From the NCBI GenBank assembly GCA_027625915.1, contig JANTQA010000063.1:5537501-5601500 (forward strand): DNA of 64,000 nt. The letters run 5' to 3'. Positions within the stretch are counted from its first letter, which is position 1, and each line of letters begins with the position of its first letter. The position numbers and the translations under genes are program-made. Of the stretch, positions 22,690 to 33,400 are shown piece after piece. This stretch comes from Anaeramoeba flamelloides (Eukaryota; Metamonada; Anaeramoebidae). The notes under the pieces are model-generated. The model worked only from the letters and a program-made list of their open reading frames with translations. It was not told the origin of the DNA and searched no databases.

Positions 22690-22920
22690 CTTAAAGCTGT
22701 GTTTCAAAATAAAAAGCTTTTTTTTTTTTTTTCGAAGAACTATAGAAGTCCTATTAATCAATCGATCAAATAAACGAATAATAAACATAAAGTAGATAAA
22801 ATTTTGGTTTATGAAAGTTCAATTATTTAGAAAAGAAATCAAAAAATAAAGGATCAAATTGAAAAATTTATCTTAAAAAATAGAGTAAATTTTTAAGAGA
22901 AAATTTGTATCGTCAAAAAA
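22690..22920 (+). repeat. Three-copy dispersed repeat (other copies 8340..8570 inverted, 48320..48535)
   Basis: All three share, in order, TTTCAAAATAAAAA-like sequence, a CTAT...ATCAA...ATCAAA block, AAAGTTC(T)ATTATTTA, AAAGAAAT and GATCAAATTG...ATTTATCT...AAAATAGAGTAAA. The copy at 8340 is on the opposite strand. Ends are not sharply defined. Confidence 0.6.
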
Positions 22921-23792
22921 CAAAAAAATTTTCAAAATAAAACAATATTTTTAACTATTTCCTTAAAAACCTAAATTTTGCTGAAAATATCAATGGTTTA
23001 CCTTCAAAATTGATTTAAACTTTGAGATATTATTAGGTTGTGAATTGGATGTTAGATTGGAACAAGAAGCAAAAAAAAAGAAGGACTGAATATATTTTGA
23101 AACCTAGATTATAAGCTTTGAGTACACATTATTTTGATCACTGTTTTAACAAATAGGTTGAACTTTTTTTAACAAATAGTAAGAGTGGGTGAAAACAATT
23201 AAATTATTCTCTCAATTATTTTTTCCTTCTTTAATGAGGTGTTTTCTTGAAAATAATCAAAAACCAATTTAAAATTAGGAAATGGCAATTTTATATACAA
23301 ATTCTTTTACAAACACAAGATCATACCTCCAAAATCATCAATACCATCGGATTTGATTGTTAATAAGATAATTGCAAATTGGTGATTTTCATTTTAATTA
23401 TTCACTTTTTTATTTTTTTTTTATTATGAATTTGAATAGTTGGAAAATGAAAATACAAGATGAGAAGATAACGATTTGGAAATAATCTACCAGTGTATAA
23501 ACGGAAACAATTTAAGTTTGATTTCAAATGGGGTAGATATAGGAATTAAGAAAGATCATTATTGGATTGATGTATGGAACAAAGAAAAAAGAAAATAATA
23601 GAGAAAAACATTCCAACAAAATACCAGATGAATTGTGGCACTATCTTTAAAATGAGACTTTAAAGAACAAAAGTTTGGATTTTAAAGGGTTTTTAAGAAC
23701 TTACAAAGAACTTTTTCCCAATTCAAAGTATTTGAAGGTTTTTATTGATTTTATAATTTTTTCCTTTACAATTTATAAAATGAGATTTCTCA

Positions 23793-23987
23793 TTTCAAAT
23801 AAAAGGGAACATCAATTTTTAAAATTTTTAATTTTAATTTTTACTGTTTTGTTTTATTGAGTTTTAAAGATCCAGTTGGGTGTTTTTTTATATTTTAAAG
23901 TATTTCTTAGATTTTAGAATGATACTACAATTAATTTGATTCAATTATGAATAATTTCTAAAATTTTTTGTTTACTTTTATTTGAAA
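23793..23987 (+). mobile_element. Small TIR element (195 bp), copy 1
   Basis: Opens with TTTCAAATAAAAGGGAAC and closes with ACTTTTATTTGAAA, an inverted match. The interior (for example TAGATTTTAGAATGATACTA) is found inverted at 59020..59222. Similarity continues a little beyond both ends, so the mobile unit may be larger than the TIR-bounded part. Confidence 0.55.
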
Positions 23988-24469
23988 AGGAGTTGATATA
24001 TATATATATATAAATATATATATTGAATTTAATAGTAAAGTCTAATTAATTTCAATAACACCAAATTTTTTAGGAAGTTTAATTTTAGTATTTTTTGTTT
24101 GTAAAAATTTTATTCTTTTTTTAATTGTATAAAATATAATATCTAACATATTCAAAAAATTATTCTAAAAAAAAAAATATTTTATTTTGAAAGAAGATTG
24201 AACTTTTAATATCTGAATAGGAAGTATTTAAATTTATACTTGAAAGACAAAATATTATAATTTAAAAAAAAACGTCCATATTAAAAATCTAGATAATTTA
24301 AAAATAGAAAATACATCAATTATTAAAAAACAGTTCAAAGATTTTTTTTCTTTTTATTGAATAAAATACTACCATAGAAAAGCTAACCATCAAAATAAAA
24401 ATAATCCCATTTAATTTTTAATCAGATCCTAGGAAAACCATAATTAAATATCAAAGAAATACTTTTCAA

Positions 24470-24830
24470 AATATATTTTTTAAAATAATTATTCTTAATC
24501 CAATCTAAATTATTCCAGTGGCTGTTAATGGTATAAAGATTGATATTCTTGAGAATTAATGGGTAATTTCTCATTTTTTCAAATATTTTCAAAACAAATA
24601 AAATTCTTTCAAATTAATTATTATAATAAAAAAATAATTGTTGAAATAATCAAATAGATTATTTTAATGGTTTCTGAATTTTTTTATACTCTTAATATTT
24701 GGAATAGAATTACACATAACTTTTAAATTTTAAGAAATTTAATAAATATTTGTGAATAAAATAAATGATCATTTTTTTACGATCTTAAATTAAAAATATT
24801 TTATTTATTTTTCTTGATTTATTAGATAAA
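24470..24830 (+). repeat. Dispersed 0.3 kb repeat, copy 2
   Basis: Same family as 18860..19180. The best shared block is at about 24735..24775. Confidence 0.45.
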
Positions 24831-25570
24831 GATCAGATTTGAAAATGTTATTATTCCTCAAAAACTTTAATTGTTTAGTAAAAAGTGAGATAGTCTTTCA
24901 AAATCAAAAATGTTTTACATATTTTTCAATTTATTTTTCTTTGGAATAAAACCAAAAGAATTAGATCTTTTTACTCAAAATTTAATTGAAAAAAATTAAC
25001 TCTCTTACGAATAATAATTTATTTTTCTAAAGTTGACAAATGTATAAGTTTGTCAAATTTGATTGAATCCGTGTGAAAATAAGTAATTATTACATTTGTT
25101 TAAATTTAATTAAGAATTGTTAACCCCCTTGTGAATTTGCAAAATACTATGTTGCAAGGGTGATAATTTATAAAAATACTAACATATTCATTGACTAAAA
25201 GAATTTTTGAGTAAAGAGATCTCATTTAATATTAAAACTTAGGTTTTTTTTTTTTGAAATTTTTTCTTTTGGTAAAAATAGAATGGGTTAATTGTGATAA
25301 CAAGTGGACTAAATATTATTAATTGCAAAATAAAAGGAATACAATTTTTATTTGGATTTTCAAAAAAATCACAAGAATAAGAAAATAATAAACGATTAAA
25401 GTACGCAATTCAAATGAGGAATCAATAATTTAGGCTTGTTTGAGAATTAAAGATCTGAAATTTTACTAGATCTATCAAACAAAAAGTAGGAAACCTGAAT
25501 GGAAATTTTAATCTTTTTATTTTGCAACAAATAGAAACCCCTTTTTTTAACTCTAACATCTTTCTGTAAT

Positions 25571-26132
25571 TTAAGGTTTATAATCCCTGAAATTTGAAAT
25601 AATATTATCTTGAGTCGGGTCTAGTGAGTTGTCGATTTGGTTCTTAGCTGATCGATCTTGTACTTGGTATGGATTTTAATAGTGGTTCAAAATGGCAATT
25701 TTTGAAAATTTATTTTTTTTTTTTACCAAAATCCAAATTGAAGGGTTTAAGATTAATAGATTGATAGGTGTTCAAGAATAACTTTTGAATTTTGGGTTGT
25801 AGAAAAGAATCTTGATTTGCTTTTATGTCAATTAATCAAATGAAAAAATATAATATTTTAAAAGCTCCTAATAAAACCAAACATAATTAAAAATTTCAAT
25901 CAACAACCTACAAACCACCTTTTTTTATAACTTAAGTTACAATCAATTAATCTTAAACTCTTCATTTCTGATTTCGGAAAAAAAAAAAAATAAATTGTCA
26001 AAAATTGCCATTTTGAACCACTATTATAATCCATACAAAGTACAAGATCGATCAACTAAGAACCAAATTAACAAGTGGTAACAAACGACACAAGATAATC
26101 TTTTTTCAAATTTCAGGGATTGTAAACCTTAA
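25571..26132. mobile_element. Long foldback element (562 bp, TIRs of about 150-200 bp)
   Basis: The left arm starts TTAAGGTTTATAATCCCTGA and the right arm is its inverted near-copy (TTAAGGTTTACAATCCCTGA on the other strand). Arms stay similar through GATCGATCTTGTACTT, TAGTGGTTCAAAATGGCAAT and beyond. A more decayed relative is at 44155..44690. No coding. Confidence 0.75.
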
Positions 26133-26271
26133 CATGTGATCAAAATATTGAATTAATTTCCAGAAAAAAGAAACAACTACATAGTATGATAACAACATAT
26201 AAACAAAAAATAAAAACCAATATATATATTTTAAAAAAGAATTATAAAGATTTTATCTGATTAAATTGTAA

Positions 26272-26690
26272 TTTTTTGACAATATAAAAAGATAAAAAAA
26301 GATTCATTCTTTGAAATTTTTTACAAAAATTCATTTAAAGTCAATAATTGTGAAAATATTGGTGAAATTTTTAAAATAAAAGCATTTAATATTTTTGGAT
26401 CAATTGCATTAAGAAAAGATCTAACCTCTAAAGTTAATTTAAATCTTAACCAAGAGTATGTATTTGTTTCTGCTAATCTTCAAAAACACAAGTCTGAAAC
26501 AAACAAGAGTAAAAATTTTGTAATTAGCTAAAGGTTACCGACATGGGTTATTTACACTATTTTCAAAGCAAAAAATTAAAGTTTGATTTTTTTACTGATC
26601 AGTATTATTTACCTTTTTCATTGCAACAAGCTGAGCAATATTTACAAAGCCTATTAACCAAAATTTAAAGTTTGAGTTTTTGGAAAAAAT
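26272..26690 (+). pseudogene. Unrecognised coding-like relic
   Basis: An 85-codon stretch free of stops (26272..26528) without a usable start reads VNNCENIGEIFKIKAFNIFG and continues RKDLTSKVNL with mixed, protein-like composition. Immediately after it a second open stretch in another frame, from about 26532, reads DMGYLHYFQSKKLKFDFF and runs some 45 codons. In DNA this AT-rich such a run is unlikely by chance, so it looks like a decayed gene or element. I do not recognise the family. Confidence 0.35.
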
Positions 26691-27281
26691 ATAAAAATAC
26701 TAGCTACCTAAAACTGTAATTTATCAAAAGTGACAAATTGTGAACAAAAATATGACATAAATTAAAAAACACTGAAATTACATTAATACATTATCAAGTT
26801 TCCTATATAGTGTCTTTCACTTTTTAACAAGAGTATTTCTGATAAAATTTTTGTTTTTTCTGAAAATATTAATATTTTATAGTTACCGTTGTTGGAACGA
26901 ATTCGATTAAAATAATCAAAGAGATAACAAAATCAGAAGGTAGAACATCAATACATTCAAGACTAGAGATATAGGATAGGATTGTCAAATCTTTCATTTC
27001 TGAATAAAAAACGTTTTTTTCCGTTAACAATTAATTTATTTTTTTTTTTTCATTTATTTTTAATTTCTCATGGTAGGAATTTTCTTCTTTTAAACTGTTC
27101 TAACCCTTTTTAGAAAAGAAATAACACCCCAACTAAACCAAACAACACACCCCCTTCTCTCTTCTTTTTAATTCCTTTCAATTCGTAAAATTTATAGATC
27201 AGTTACTTACCTATTAACACATTTTCAAATCGAAATAGGAATGAAAATGAAAATCAATTTAACTATGTTTCCGAAAACAGG

Positions 27282-28601
27282 ATGAAGGGAAAAAGTTTCT
27301 TGGTCTCACAAAACAATAACAATAAAAATGTTTTAAAAAGAGGCAAGTCTGGGAAACAAGGCATTGGGTATGGAAAGGAACGATCAGCCCTTGGAATAAT
27401 CACAAACCAAAGACAAAAACCAATTCTACAAAAACAATCAAAATCAACAAAGCAAGGGCTTTCCTCACAACAAGATCAACCCCAGAATGTACGAATCAGA
27501 AAGACCTCAAACAACCAAGTCCATGGTGACAATAGGATTTTCAAAAAGTCAAGGAAAAATGAAAGGCTGTTACAAATAAATCAAAAATCAAAATTAAGCC
27601 ACAGAAATCGACTTAAAAAAACACTTTCTGTCAAGGTATTAAACCAACAACAACAAGAAAAACAAAATAAAAAATCAAAACCCAAAATCTATGATATTGA
27701 TAAACCTTTTGGTAAAAATCCACAATATGTTACAGAATTTGTTCAAGATATATATCAAAATAAAAAGCTGAAAGAAATAGAACAAATGACACCATTAAAC
27801 TTTTTGTCAATGCAAAACCAGGTGACTGAAGAGATGAGAGGAATACTTTTCGATTGGCTGTGTGAGGCCCATTTAAAATTTGAATTAAAGACCGAGGTCT
27901 TGTATTTGACTTGTAAAATTATTGACAAATTCTTGGCGAAAAAAAATGTGCCTGTTAAACTCTTACAATTAATTGGGATCACTGCAATGCTAATTGCTTC
28001 AAAATACGAAGAAATATACCCACCAGAGGTAAATGACTTTGTTTACATTTCTGATAAGACCTTTACCAAAAATGAGATTTTGAAATCAGAAAGCTTGATC
28101 CTGAATATACTCGGCTTTCGGGTGACATTTGTATCATCGTATTCCTTCATTTCCAGATATTTAAAAGCGGCCGCGATCAGTACCCATTTTAGTAATTCAC
28201 AATATCTCAAATTAAAACTATTGGCTAATTATTATTTGGAGCTGACCATCCCAAGGATCGAGATGATCAAATATAAGCCCTCCCAATTAGCCTCTGCAGC
28301 AATATTTCTCGCACTTAAAACTTTAAGATCCAAGAATACCAATTCGACCTGCTTAAAAAAAATCAAGATTTCAAAAATGCAATTTATTTCAAACAACAAA
28401 AAGTATTGGACACCCACCCTTCAACATTATACCAATTTCAAATTAATTGAATTGTATGATCCAATCAAGGGTATACATGCAATAATTTCTGAAATCTCTT
28501 CTTACGATATAGATGATAAAAACGCACTTTTAACAACCAGAAGAAAATACCAACATAGCTCATTTGGTAGTGTCTCAAACATAACCCTTTGTAATTTATA
28601 A
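27282..28601 (+). CDS. Mitotic (A/B-type) cyclin
   Basis: A 439-residue single-exon cyclin, the regulatory partner of a cyclin-dependent kinase. Residues 34-42 read RSALGIITN, an exact match to the RxALGxIxN destruction box that targets mitotic cyclins to the anaphase-promoting complex. A basic, disordered N-terminus runs to about residue 145. The cyclin box starts near 165 with MRGILFDWLCEAHLKF, TEVLYLTCKIIDKFL and TAMLIASKYEEIYPPEVNDF, all diagnostic. The C-terminal fold follows (KYKPSQLASAAIFLALKTL ... YWTPTLQHYTNF). About 23 extra residues (near NSTCLKKIKISKM) sit between these two C-terminal elements and contain no splice signal. No in-frame ATG lies close upstream. The A versus B subtype cannot be fixed by eye. 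Stop is TAA. Confidence 0.92.
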   Translation: MKGKSFLVSQNNNNKNVLKRGKSGKQGIGYGKERSALGIITNQRQKPILQKQSKSTKQGLSSQQDQPQNVRIRKTSNNQVHGDNRIFKKSRKNERLLQINQKSKLSHRNRLKKTLSVKVLNQQQQEKQNKKSKPKIYDIDKPFGKNPQYVTEFVQDIYQNKKLKEIEQMTPLNFLSMQNQVTEEMRGILFDWLCEAHLKFELKTEVLYLTCKIIDKFLAKKNVPVKLLQLIGITAMLIASKYEEIYPPEVNDFVYISDKTFTKNEILKSESLILNILGFRVTFVSSYSFISRYLKAAAISTHFSNSQYLKLKLLANYYLELTIPRIEMIKYKPSQLASAAIFLALKTLRSKNTNSTCLKKIKISKMQFISNNKKYWTPTLQHYTNFKLIELYDPIKGIHAIISEISSYDIDDKNALLTTRRKYQHSSFGSVSNITLCNL

Positions 28602-30482
28602 TTGTTAAAGACAAATTATTTACAATTGCTTTTTTTGAAAAAAAAAAAAATATCCATCAACTAATTTTTAATAGATTTTTTTTCCAATGAACAAACTAAA
28701 TGTTTATTTATTGTTAAAAATTTTTATTTATTTATTTTAGTTTCTTTATTATTAAAAACCATGAAATTAATTACTTGGTTTTTGATAATTACCCTTTATT
28801 TATGTTTAATAAAAACCAAAATAAATTAATAAAAAAAAATTTTTAATTTAATGATTTTAGAACTATTTTTAATTGCTAGTTAATTGTTTGAGTGCTTTTT
28901 ATTATTATTTTGATCTAATTATTTTTTCTTGATATCAATTATTCGAGGTTTTAATGATAACATGCTTAATTCACTATAAAGTTACATCAAATCGCGAGAT
29001 ATCAGAAAAACACGATATTCCATATTATCGTGATAATATAACAAATCGCGATAAATGCCAAAATATCGCAATTAAAAAGTAATTACGATAAAATAGTTGA
29101 TGGGTTTATCGGCTAATTGAGAAATATTTTTATAAAAAAATTTTTTTGATCAAAAAATAGATTCTTGAAAAAAAAGTCATTCTTTGAAAAAATAACAAAA
29201 AAGATACTTGATTCAATCAAGGATCAGATCCAAGAGTTTTATTGTGTTTTCATTTTATTTTGGTTGTCAAACCTCTCGATCCTTTTAGGATCAACAAGAT
29301 TACTAACTAAATATAACTAAATATTTTTTCAGTTAATCGTGGTGAAGGAAATTGCCTTAAATAATTAGCTTCAAAAACAACCAACCCTTCACCCTTTCCT
29401 TAAAGAATGTGTTCTTGGGTTAAAACATTTTAATATTCTCAGAAAGCTAAAAGGAGTAGGATAACTTTTCAAAAGATTTCATAACATCCTTGCTAGATAA
29501 TCACAAATTATAAAGATTTTTTTCGAGAATTGTTATCTTATTGTTCTTTTTCTTCTTGGAGCATCTTTGTATTGGACAAAAAACACAATTAGGGCTTAGT
29601 GTTTTATATTTGATCGATCACCAATAAGAAGAAAAATTACTCTTTCTTTTTTTTGGTTATTTACAAGATTGTGAAGGTAACAACCCCATTTTAAAAAACA
29701 TACCTATTTTATATTCAATTATATTGTTAAAGTGGGTTATTATTTGTTTGATCATAAAATTTGTTTGAGATTTTATAATCTTTTTAAAAAAAAAAATGAT
29801 TAAAAAACTTTTTTTCCACTACAAACAATATCATTCCGTTTATTAAGATTTTCCTTATTTCAAAACTTTCAAACACTTGAAGACAATTCACAACCCTTAC
29901 AAACACTTTCTAACATTTTTAAAGGGGAAGAGCGTTGTAAAAGTCTCAAGGATTTGTTAAAGTTAAGAGATTATTTTTATAGGTGATTTTAATAAAATAA
30001 TTTTTCATTTTTTTTCGCTTTAATTATTTTTTCATAAAAATGTGGAATATCACAATTTTATGATTTTTTGTAATAAAATCTGACTAATCGCGATTTTTTA
30101 AATATTATTGTGAATTAATTGTTAATATCATGATAATATATGTTATTATCAAAAACTCTATTGTAGTATATTAAATAGAATAAATTAAAAATCACATATT
30201 TTTCATAAAGATCTTTTTAAAAAAAAAATCAATGACAACCCTTTTGATTAATTATAGAATTTTCGTTTTTGATAAAAGAACAAAATTAATATAAAATGTA
30301 AAAACAAAAATAAGTGATCTTAATTTTTTAAGAGGAAATGATCCAAAAATTATTTTCCTATTAGTTTATTTCGAATGAGTGAATTAAAAAAAAAATATCA
30401 AAGAAAATGGAAATGGAAAAGAAAATCAAATGAAAAAAAAAAAATGAAAAGAAGATAATTAAGATAATACTAGGTAAAAAGA
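28602..30482. other. 1.9 kb convergent intergenic region
   Basis: Lies between the 3' ends of the cyclin and DPP genes. Most of it is occupied by a putative element with clustered ATCGCGAT-like words at its two ends, listed separately. No coding frame is recognised. Confidence 0.5.
28975..30160. mobile_element. Putative element with subterminal ATCGCGAT/ATCGTGAT words
   Basis: Clusters of palindromic or near-palindromic words (AATCGCGAGATAT, ATTATCGTGATAATAT, AATCGCGATAAA, AATATCGCAATT) occupy 28985..29100. Related words (GAATATCACAATT, AATCGCGATTTTT, ATCATGATAATAT) occupy 30045..30145, with about 0.9 kb of featureless DNA between. Repeated subterminal motifs at both ends are a habit of some DNA transposons. 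Exact ends and family are unknown. Confidence 0.4.
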
Positions 30483-33400
30483 TTATAAATTTTTAGAAAG
30501 GAAATTTAGAATTGAAGCTTGTAAGAAACAATAAGAATTATAATTGCCAACACCGTGCCTTTCCTTGGGATAAAGTTGAAATTCAAATGGGACTGAATTA
30601 TCATACATACATTGTATTAACCTTGTACTATTTGTTAGATGGACATTTTCATCTATTAATCCATGAATTAAGAACATACGTGCTTTATCTTTTTTCATAT
30701 TTGGTACATATTTTAAAACAGATGATTTTTCATAAACTTCTTTTTCTAATTTTGAATTTGACATGTATCTTTCAGTGTAACCTATATTAATTAATATTTA
30801 AAAATTGTTATTATAATTTATATAAAATTTGATAAATATATATTAGAAATTTTTCTGTTTCTGAAAGTTAAAATAAGAATTGTAAAAATAATAAAATAAA
30901 CATAATAAATGGTACTCGATTTATATTGTTATTTGTTTTTATTAAAAAATGTTTCAGAATCCTGAACATACTAAAAAGTTATGATTAAATATTCTTCCTC
31001 GAATTTGAAATATTTTTACAGATTTTGAAAATTTATAAAAATCCTTTTGGTAAATATTGGTTTATTAAAACAAAAAGTTAAAATTTAAAAATGATTTTTT
31101 GTATTTTGATATTTAATCAAATATAAAATTCGTCTTCTTTTCCATTTTATGTTTAAAATTATTTTTATTTATTTTTTCACCTAAAAATAATAATAAATTT
31201 ACTTCTATTAAAATAAAATATAGTGAATTGATTTATAAATTGAATTATCAAGATCATTACAAATTATTAAGGTGTAGATAATATTTTCTGTAGTACAAAA
31301 TTTTTTTCAAATTTTATCATTGAAAAATAAAAAAAGAATTTTTCCTCAAAATAAAATAAAATCAATTAATATTTTTTTAATTGTATTAATGTTTTTGTTT
31401 TTCTATTATTTTTCCCATGCTTAAATTAAATAATGAGTATGTTTTGAATCTAAAAATTTTAATCTTATTATTAACTTTTTCTAAAAAAATAATGAGAACA
31501 TTCAAAAATTGAAAATTGAACTTTATAAACCAAAAAAAGGCGAAAAAAAAAAAATTATAAGATGAAATCAGCAGTTTAAACAATCGCGCAGCATCTTTTC
31601 TGGTGTCAATTTGATTTAAGAGACAATTAAAAAAAATTTAAAAACAGTTTTATAACCAATTAAGAAACCACAACTTAAGGAAAAAGAAAATTAATACTTC
31701 AAATGAAAAAGTATGTATATATATATATATATATATAAAGAAATCTTAGAAATCCAATAATGGTAGTCTAATAAACAATTTATTATTTTAAAATGATATC
31801 GCAAACGAAAATAACAATTTAACTCTTTGAATTTAACTTGTTATAAACAATAAATATATTATAATTCATGAATTCTTAAAGATTTTTTTTTCATTTTTTC
31901 CCTTTTATTTTTAGGAAAAACACAGAATATGGGAGTTATGTAATATTCTATGTGATTTTAAATACAAAAATCTGTTTAAGGGGTGTATTTCACCCTATAT
32001 TCACCTATAATTAAAACATATTGTAATAGAAAGTAAATCATATTAGTGTTCTATAGTTCAAATGGTTTCTGTGACACTAAAAAACCACACGATAAATATT
32101 ATTCAACAATAAATTATTAGATTTTCTACTAATGTTCACTAATTAAAAATTGTCATTTTGTAAATTTTTTTTTTTTTAATTCCTTTTTTCAAATCTAAAA
32201 ATAATTACATTCCAATATTTAATAATTCATATTTATAACCATCCAAAAGTAACTATTTTTTAAATTTATTAATTTCAAAGATATACTCAATAATTATTGA
32301 GCATAAAACATAAAGATTGATTATTTTTGTTTCCATTTTACAATAAAGTTTAGTATTTTCCAAATATATTTTCAATTTATGAAAAAATAATTTGTCAAAA
32401 TAGTCTCTTGAGTAAAATTAAATAATTTTTTGAAAACAATCTAAATTTTTAATAACTAATCTACATTTTGAGACAAATTTAAGAAAGATATCTTTAAACT
32501 TTGAAGTCTGAAAATTGATTACTCAAACCTTTAAATTTGTCGAGAAATACAGATTTCTTTTTCAAAAATTCTTGGGATTTTTCACTAATACAAGGATCAT
32601 TTTTAATGGATGATCTCAACTTTTGGGACGATTTTACTAATCAGGATTTTAGAAACATTTGAAGCACAGAGAACTAATATGTATTACCCCCAAGTACATT
32701 ATTTTAATTGTATACTTCTCCTTTATAGACACTAATCGCATTATAAAAAAAAACAATAAAATAAAATTTTTGAATTTCAAAATACAATAGTATGTTTTAA
32801 ACTGATCCAAAAATTGTGAAAAAATAAAAATTGTGAAAAAATTAAATCAAACCTGTATCATAAATGGACCAATGTGTCACTGGTGCACCACATATTCCAT
32901 AAGAAAAGAAATCAGGATATTTAGCTAAAGCCATTGCTGTCATATATCCACCATATGACCAACCATATATTACAATTTTTTCTTTGTGTACGATTCCTTT
33001 ATCAATTAACATTTCTAAACCTTGTATTTGGTCTTCAAGTTCAAAGCCGCCCATATTTAATTTATGATATCCTTCAAATTTCAGCCCACGATTCCAGGAT
33101 CCTCTACCATCTATTAATACCACACAGTAACCTTCCAAAACAAGGAACTGTGTTCTTAAGGAAATGGTCATCATTCTGCTGTTGGTGATATATTGCACAT
33201 GTGGCCCGTTGTATATTTTTAATATTGTTTTGTATGGCCTTTTCGCGTTCACTGGTTCATAATAGCAGCCGTGGATTGTTTCACCCGTTTTCGATTCAAA
33301 GGTAAACATTTTTGGAGGGTTGATTTTTCCTGGAAACGATTCCTTGAGTTGCTTTGTTGAATAGCATTGAACAACCTTTTCAACATTTGGCCGCTCAAAT

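Larger units (their letters stand above)
22207..27281. other. 5 kb intergenic region between sorting nexin and cyclin genes
   Basis: Divergent promoter interval for the two flanking genes. It holds several repeats listed separately (22690..22920, 23793..23987, 24470..24830, 25571..26132) and a coding-like relic at 26272..26690. The frames at 22522..22773 and 23675..23860 lie in repeats or show no domain. No TATA-like or other promoter element can be singled out in such AT-rich DNA. Confidence 0.5.
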
